Assembly: GCA_033064195.1 (NCBI GenBank) | Contig: JARBJD010000072.1 | Coordinates: 222,522-286,521, forward strand | Origin: Blattamonas nauphoetae | Taxonomy: Eukaryota > Preaxostyla > Oxymonadida | Length of the DNA stretch: 64,000 nucleotides | Reading direction: 5' to 3' | In this document: piece after piece, positions 58,200 through 64,000 of the stretch | How positions within the stretch are numbered: position 1 is the first letter of the stretch | How the letters are laid out: each line of letters opens with the position of its first letter | The notes under the pieces: generated by a model | Database searches by the model: none | What the model was told of the DNA's origin: nothing | The model's input: the letters and a program-made list of their open reading frames with translations, nothing else | Position numbers and translations under genes: made by a program

Positions 58200-60496
58200 T
58201 GTCTTGGATGACCACTGCGATTCAATCAACCACATCTCCGGCCCAGACAGTTTCTGGATCAGCCCAGCTCGTGTGGCATTTCTTTACGTTGGATTGCTCA
58301 GGAGCTGACAATGAAGAATGTGACCCTCAGACAGTTCTCGATCAGTGGAAAGAGCTTCATTGCTCTGAGCGGGCCTGCTCAGCCTCATTGACGAGCCTGA
58401 CAGTGCAAGGCATCACTCAAAAAGGAGAGTCTGGAAATGGAGCCTTTGCTCGCCTCTTAGACGCTTCCTCCATTTCTGTCTCCTCGTCGACCTTCGCTGG
58501 GGTGACAAGTGTGGGCGACGGAGGAGTGTTCTTCTCGACATCGTCTGGCTCAATCTCACTCTCGTCCTGCTCGTTCACATCGTGCAGCTGTGGCAGTGGT
58601 CACCAAGGAAAGTGGGTGTTTGTTAAAGCCCACTCTTTGGGAACGTTGCTGGATCCAGACAATTGGGCATCAACGACCGCCTCTCTCGCATCACATGCGA
58701 ACGATTCGCTGCTGATGGGGAGGATTTGGCCGAAGCCGAAGGGAGCACGTTCAGATCGATCTCTGCTCTTCTATCTGATTGACTTCAAAGCTGCCACGAT
58801 CACGACTGGAGATGGGAAAGACGCAAAGGATGTGGACAGTCGGGATTTCACTGCTCTTCGATTGATGAGGCGTGGTCTCATCTGAAAGATTCCCTCGCAT
58901 TCTCGTCATCTCCACGCAGTCGCAATTGAGCCGTTCGCTGGAAGTGAGTGAAACCACAGTCGAACTGAAACCGAAGTCAACCACTGGCACGATCAGAATT
59001 GGAAAGACCGGATCATTTGTTGTCTCGGTCCACTCGCTCAGCCCGACCAGTCTCTCGCTTGTTCCTGCTGTCTCTTCAGAAGCACGCGATTCGTCGTTGT
59101 TCTCGGTTGTTGGAGGATCGCTGGCCGTCAAATCGTGCTCGTTCGTTGATTTCTCTCTCGTCGCACGCTCTGATCCATCACACTGGATCGACCCTGAAGA
59201 TGGATGATGTTGCATTTGAATCGATTGTTCGTTCGGATGGTTCGGGAAGTGTGGTTGTGTCCGAAATGGTGTCTGGAATGAAGTTGGACTTGAATGATGT
59301 TCGTCTGATTGATGTCTCGTCGTCGAATGGAAAGTTTGATGGGATTTTGTGCAATTTGGATCGAAAAGTTCTCCTCGTGCCTCCCCTGAATTCAACTTGA
59401 CGAATCTTCACTTTTCGGCGACCTCGTCTGCATCTCTCTCCACTTCAAACACTGACGAGACCGCGCCGTGTTTCTTGTGGATTGAAGGAGCGAATCTGGG
59501 TTCGATCTTAACTGAAGGCGATGCTAGGTTTTAAGGATCAACTCCCGACGATGTTCTGGATTGTTGGTCTCGACGCAGTTGGGATCTCATCGCCGCACTG
59601 TGGTTTCTTCGCTGTTTGGTGTCCGACGCTTCGGAATGCAATCGCTCGTCTTGCTTCAGCTGAGAGCACAACAGTTCAAGTGCAGACGTCCATCGTTCTC
59701 TCGGAATCAGTCTCATTTTCGTTGATGAAAACGTTGTGTGGTGTGAATTCTAACTCGACTGTGACAATCGAATCAGGTTGCTCGTTTGCTGTTGCTGAAT
59801 CATTGCCTGATGTGGTCGTCACAATAACTTCACTCTGCTTCCTTCTCCCACAGTCCATCACATCTGATAAATTATTCGCCGTCACTGGAGGGTCACTCCA
59901 AGTCACGTCCTGCTCCTTCTCTCCTAAAGGCGAATATCCTTTCTCGTTCCAACTGATTTGTGGTTCAGCTCACCAAGTGACACTGGAATCGACGAATGTC
60001 TCGTCAGCGTCTCTCTCGTCTGTTGCTCTCTCTGATTTCGACGAGCTGTTCAGTTTCGATGTCGAATTGCCGCTTCTCGTCGATTGTTGTGTTGGAGGGT
60101 CATGGAAGTGTTCTGCGTGCTGATGCGAGCAACACAGCTCGTGTTTCAGTGTTGAACACAGTTTTGTCGGGATGTTCGAGCTCGGGTGTCGGGAGTGCGA
60201 TTCTTTTGTCGAAACTGAATGGGGGATCGTTCTCATCGACCGATTGGGATGGGATGTTCAATCTGTCGAGCACAATGGGTGAAGTTTTGGTGTTTGATGC
60301 GTCTCTCCGAGCATCAAAGTCCAACTCATCTTCGCTGCTGTACGAGTTCCATCCTCACGTTGCTGGAAACCCAATTTAATGTCGACTGGATTCTGGGACC
60401 ACTCGGATTGTGGACTGGAGGAACTCCCCTGTGCGTCATTGGCTCATGCGTTGTCGTCCGTTGCTTCTGTGGCTGAGATGTGTTGTTCAAAATGGA
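58200..60496 (+). pseudogene. repetitive surface-protein gene fragment (cargo of D)
   Basis: Several + strand frames encode Ser/Thr-rich repeat turns: ISVSSSTFAGVTSVGDGG, SISLSSCSFTSCSCGSG and KWVFVKAHSLGTLLDPDNW (58470-58680), LAVKSCSFVDFSLVARSD (59120), LQVTSCSFSPKGEYPF (59890) and SVSMSNCRFSSIVV (60055). The final part reads DHSDCGLEELPCASLAHAL (~60400), the same Cys-rich module start as CG..SRPC in receptor block 3. The reading runs straight into the right TIR (from 60496) without a stop of its own, so the gene is truncated by the element end. Frame shifts at ~58880, 59210, 59400, 59530 and 60120. No membrane helix is left. Confidence 0.6.
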
Positions 60497-60777
60497 TTGA
60501 TCAACCCATGAATTTGTGTTTTGGTGAAGACTTCGGTGAATTAGGATCTTATTGGAAAACACCATGAGCAAACGGCTTAAGAAGTGATTTTTCATCAAAA
60601 TTTGTAAAAAACAGTGGAAAATTTGTGAATAATAACGGAAAACAGGAGGGGTCTGCACCAAGCTAGAATGGGGTCTGCCTCTAGCAATCTGGGGTCTGCG
60701 CCTAGTCAAAGGGGGTCTGTGTCTAGCAATCGGGGGTCTGCCTCTAGCTAAAATGGGGTCTGCCTCTAGACGCTACC

Positions 60778-61657
60778 GTGGGAAGAGGGCAATGTGAGGT
60801 GGATTGGGGGTGGGAAGAGGGCAATGTGAGGTGGATTGGGGGTGGGAAGAGGGCAATGCGAGGTGGATTGGGGGTGGGAAGAGGGCAATGTGAGGTGGAT
60901 TGGGGGTGGGAAGAGGGCAATGCGAGGTGGATTGGGGGTGGGAAGAGGGCAATGCGAGGTGGATTGGGGGTGGGAAGAGGGCAATGCGAGGTGGATTGGG
61001 GGTGGGAAGAGGGCAATGTGAGGTGGATTGGGGGTGGGAAGAGGGCAATGTGAGGTGGATTGGGGGTGGGAAGAGGGCAATGCGAGGTGGATTGGGGGTG
61101 GGAAGAGGGCAATGCGAGGTGGATTGGGGGTGGGAAGAGGGCAATGCGAGGTGGATTGGGGGTGGGAAGAGGGCAATGCGAGGTGGATTGGGGGTGGGAA
61201 GAGGGCAATGTGAGGTGGATTGGGGGTGGGAAGAGGGCAATGTGAGGTGGATTGGGGGTGGGAAGAGGGCAATGCGAGGTGGATTGGGGGTGGGAAGAGG
61301 GCAATGCGAGGTGGATTGGGGGTGGGAAGAGGGCAATGTGAGGTGGATTGGGGGTGGGAAGAGGGCAATGCGAGGTGGATTGGGGGTGGGAAGAGGGCAA
61401 TGTGAGGTGGATTGGGGGTGGGAAGAGGGCAATGCGAGGTGGATTGGGGGTGGGAAGAGGGCAATGTGAGGTGGATTGGGGGTGGGAAGAGGGCAATGCG
61501 AGGTGGATTGGGGGTGGGAAGAGGGCAATGTGAGGTGGATTGGGGGTGGGAAGAGGGCAATGCGAGGTGGATTGGGGGTGGGAAGAGGGCAATGCGAGGT
61601 GGATTGGGGGTGGGAAGAGGGCAATGTGAGGTGGATTGGGGGTGGGAAGAGGGCAAT
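60778..61657. repeat. 32-bp G-rich minisatellite, block 2 (~27 units)
   Basis: Same unit and orientation as block 1, starting within a unit (GTGGGAAGAGGG) directly after element D and ending at GGGCAAT where element H begins. C/T variants at the unit end alternate without a simple period. Confidence 0.95.
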
Positions 61658-63285
61658 CCGTTTGTGATCACGACCATGACAATGTGATCACTCTCTTGTC
61701 ATTTCCGGCATTTCATATTCTCCAGTTTTCTTTGATTATAGTCTGTAGAATAAGGATGGAAAGTTATTGGAAGACACATAAAAAGAATGTACTCGCGAGA
61801 TGTAAGGAAAAGTTCGGCAAAGTTCTTGGAGGACGAGCATACACTCAACTTGCTCGAAAGCAACTGTCGACACATTCCGAATGTCTCCTCTATGCGTACG
61901 ATCATTGGACACGATTCTACCTGGGGAAGGCATATATAAAAGATATCTCATACATTTTTCGAACCAACCGACAGTTCTTGTGGCACATTCGGAATCAACG
62001 AGAGCGACGAAATGCAGGGATGATTACAAATGATCGCAGACTGTCTGACGATCAAGAAGTCGAGCTTGTTGGCGAAATACACAACCTTGCGAACCTTCAT
62101 CGACCAGTAGGAAGGACTGGGATAATCAAGTTAGTCAAGAAAAATTTCATACAAATGTCACCCAGGGATGGGTTCATCGGTTTTAGGCCGGCACAGAAAG
62201 ACTCTTACACGCACAATTGCCAAGCCGTTAGAAAGCTCACGATCCCGACTACAAAAGAGGATGATTAGGAAATACAAGAAACGATTACAAGATTCTGTTG
62301 TGGGTGTCCATCCACGACTCATATTCAATTGCGATGAAAGTCTGTTGAAAAGGCTGGATCCGTCGGGACAAAGAGAGTTGTGGTAAAAAGGAATCTGCTC
62401 CACCCCGATTCAAAACTAGTGCAAGTAAAAAGTGACCGGTATATTAGCTTGCATACCGTTTGAAGGCAGAGCTGTAAAACCATTGATCGTCATCAAAGCG
62501 AACAAACTCGACGGAAAGGTTGCGCAGGAGGTGAAGAAAGGAAATATAGATGCTGTCACCGGAGTTAGCCAAAGTGGATTGATCCAGTCAGATCAATACA
62601 TGGACTGGATCGATGAACAGTTCATCCCACACGTGCAAAAGTCCGTGTCCAACAAAACCTCCTTGACAATACCGCGGTGCTCCTGGCGGACAATCTTGAA
62701 ATTCATAAAACTGAGAAGATAAAGCAAAACCTTGCAGTTAACAACATCATCCTATTCACCTTCCCCTGCATCTTCCCATCTCACTCAGCCATGTGACCAA
62801 CTGACCTTCACCGCCCTGGAAGCAAATGGAACGAAAGATAATGAAATACAAGATGCTAGAACGCAAACAAACCGATTTAGCGAAGCTGCCCTGACACTAG
62901 CAAGTTGTACAGACGAAAAAAGAACCGGTTGGCTTTTCGCGATGCTGGCTTCACAATAAAGGAGACAAAAAGGCAAACGGACTGTTGCGCTCAATGAAGA
63001 TGTATTCACAGAGATGGAAGAGCATTGCATCCCTGATGAGGAAGAATCACAGAAGGAGAAAAGTGAGGATGATCGGAACCCGTTGTTTGGTTTTATGAAT
63101 AGGCAGCAGTTCCCCACTCGATGGGCTCCGAAGTACAGACAGTAAGGAGTTGATTATATTCTTGTTTTACTTACATTCCACAGTTTTTGATAATTGACTA
63201 TTTATATTTGCTGGAATAAGTCCGAAATGATGAATATGAAATGTCATTGGGGCGATCAACATGACATACCGGTGATCACCAACGG
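61658..63285 (+). mobile_element. pogo-like DNA transposon (element H) with 3-bp TSD in the minisatellite
   Basis: Ends CCGTTTGTGATCACG (left) and GGTGATCACCAACGG (right); AAT flanks both sides (61655-61657 and 63286-63288), and joining GGGCAAT to GTGAGG restores the array unit. Size 1628 bp. Same family as element I at 18074-19708. Confidence 0.85.
61756..63144 (+). pseudogene. pogo/Tigger-type DDE transposase of element H, frameshifted
   Basis: ATG 61756 (MESYWKTHKKNVLARCKEK) parallels element I's transposase through YLGKAYIKDISYIFRTNRQF and LHRPVGRTGIIKLVKK. A frame change near 62155 breaks the helix-turn-helix (SPRDGFIGF for TQGWVCRF). Catalytic motifs: FNCDESLLK (~62330), TAVLLADNLEIHK (shifted, ~62670) and SHLTQPCDQLTF (~62780). 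Other shifts lie near 62390, 62645, 62765 and 62945. The C-terminal tail ends WAPKYRQ, matching WTPQYKL in I. Not functional as written. Confidence 0.8.
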
Positions 63286-64000
63286 AATGTGAGGTGGATT
63301 GGGGGTGGGAAGAGGGGCAATGCGAGGTGGATTGGGGGTGGGAAGAGGGCAATGCGAGGTGGATTGGGGGTGGGAAGAGGCAATGCGAGGTGGATTGGGG
63401 GGTGGGAAGAGGCAAATGCGAGGTGGATTGGGGGTGGGAAGAGGGCAATGCGAGGTGGATTGGGGGTGGGAAGAGGGCAATGAGGTGGATTGGGGGTGGG
63501 AAGAGGGCAATGCGAGGTGGATTGGGGGTGGGAAGAGGGCAATGCGAGGTGGATTGGGGTGGAAGAGGCAATGCGAGGTGGATTGGGGGTGGGAAGAGGG
63601 GCAATGTGAGAGGTGGATTGGGGGTGGGAAGAGGCAATGCGAGGTGGATTGGGGGTGGGAAGAGGGCAATGTGAGGTGGATTGGGGGGTGGGGAAAGAGG
63701 CAATGTAGAGGTGGATTGGGGGTGGGGAAGAGGGGCAGTACGAGGTGGATTGGGGGTGGGAAGAGGGCAATGCAGAGGTGGATTAGGGGTGGGAAGAGGC
63801 AATGCGAGGTGGATTGGGGGTGGGAAGAGGCAATGTGAGGTGGATTGGGGGTGGGGAAGAGGGGCAAATGCGAGGTGGATTGGGGGTGGGAAGAGGGCAA
63901 ATGCGAGGTGGATTGGGGGTGGGAAGAGGGCAGTGAGGGTGGATTGGGGGTGGGAAGAGGGGCAATGTGAGGGTGGATTGGGGGTGGGAAGAGGGCAATG
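63286..64000. repeat. 32-bp minisatellite, block 3, with many indels; runs off the window
   Basis: The same unit and orientation resume after element H, but units vary between about 28 and 35 bp through one-base gains and losses in the G runs and in GAGGGCAATG. Blocks 1 and 2 show almost no indels. This suggests either genuine decay or poor consensus near a contig end. Confidence 0.85.

Larger units (their letters stand above)
52774..60777. mobile_element. element D: 8.0-kb TIR element with 9-bp TSD inserted in the minisatellite
   Basis: TIRs of ~282 bp (52774-53055 and 60496-60777) start GGTAGCGTCTAGAGGCAGAC in inverted orientation and contain repeated TCTAGAGGCAGACCCC-type motifs, then TTTTCCGTTATTATTCACAA and TAAGCCGTTTGCTCATGG. 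GTGGGAAGA flanks both ends (52765-52773 and 60778-60786). The array is in the same orientation on both sides while the TIRs are inverted, which shows insertion. Cargo: a DOCK-family gene and a surface-protein gene that runs into the right TIR. No transposase was found. Confidence 0.88.

Noticed and set aside
52774-60777. Element D as a Maverick/Polinton
   Set aside because: No family B polymerase, integrase, packaging ATPase, protease or capsid signature; the duplication is 9 bp, not 6 bp, and the genes are host-like.
51748-61687. Long frames of up to 341 codons on both strands of the minisatellite
   Set aside because: A 32-bp stop-free unit opens every frame that avoids stops; the peptides are the same repeat in all phases and show no coding signature.
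52061-64000. Regular 32-bp repeats as a CRISPR array
   Set aside because: Units are contiguous with no spacers, and the context is eukaryotic with spliced genes and DNA transposons.

Overview
The window looks like nuclear DNA of a gene-dense protist. Genes have very short GT-AG introns (28 to 63 nt where I could phase them). Large surface proteins combine repetitive serine/threonine-rich ectodomains, one membrane span and a divergent kinase tail. Armadillo-type helical proteins are frequent. From memory these families resemble oxymonads such as Blattamonas nauphoetae; that assignment is inference. No prokaryotic operon, ribosome binding site, CRISPR array or rRNA is visible.

Layout. 0-1.6 kb: two small membrane-protein genes on +. 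3.2-21.3 kb: one receptor-like gene on the minus strand, cut into pieces by insertions. Three insertions could be delimited by target-site duplications (TSDs): a pogo-like element I (18074-19708, TSD ATT), a 4.9-kb element A (11952-16835, TSD TCCTTTGTC) and a 3.0-kb element B (13166-16183, TSD CATTTCCAG) lying inside the gene carried by A. A mariner C (14641-16087, TSD TA) lies inside B's right terminal repeat. Deleting I or A on paper rejoins the receptor reading frame; deleting B rejoins A's cargo gene. 22.7-35.1 kb: a ~140-bp satellite array interrupted by an apparently intact intron-containing Tc1 transposase gene and by a 9.6-kb element E (25206-34766, TSD GATATCGAA). E carries several host-like gene fragments and a tRNA-like sequence in each terminal repeat. 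35.1-41.0 kb: element F, ~93-bp terminal repeats around one very large helical-protein gene. 41-51.8 kb: sparse host-type genes and fragments. 51.8-64.0 kb: a G-rich 32-bp minisatellite in three blocks, split by an 8.0-kb element D (52774-60777, TSD GTGGGAAGA; DOCK-family exchange-factor gene plus surface-protein gene) and a second pogo-like element H (61658-63285, TSD AAT).

Main message: A, B, D and E share long terminal inverted repeats (TIRs) beginning GG, tandem subterminal motifs and 9-bp TSDs. They carry spliced host-type genes or gene fragments and no recognisable transposase. This resembles gene-carrying Mutator-like (Pack-MULE-like) elements and is the best candidate for an undescribed system here. 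Many reading frames contain single-base shifts; some may be assembly errors, especially in the last 700 bp.
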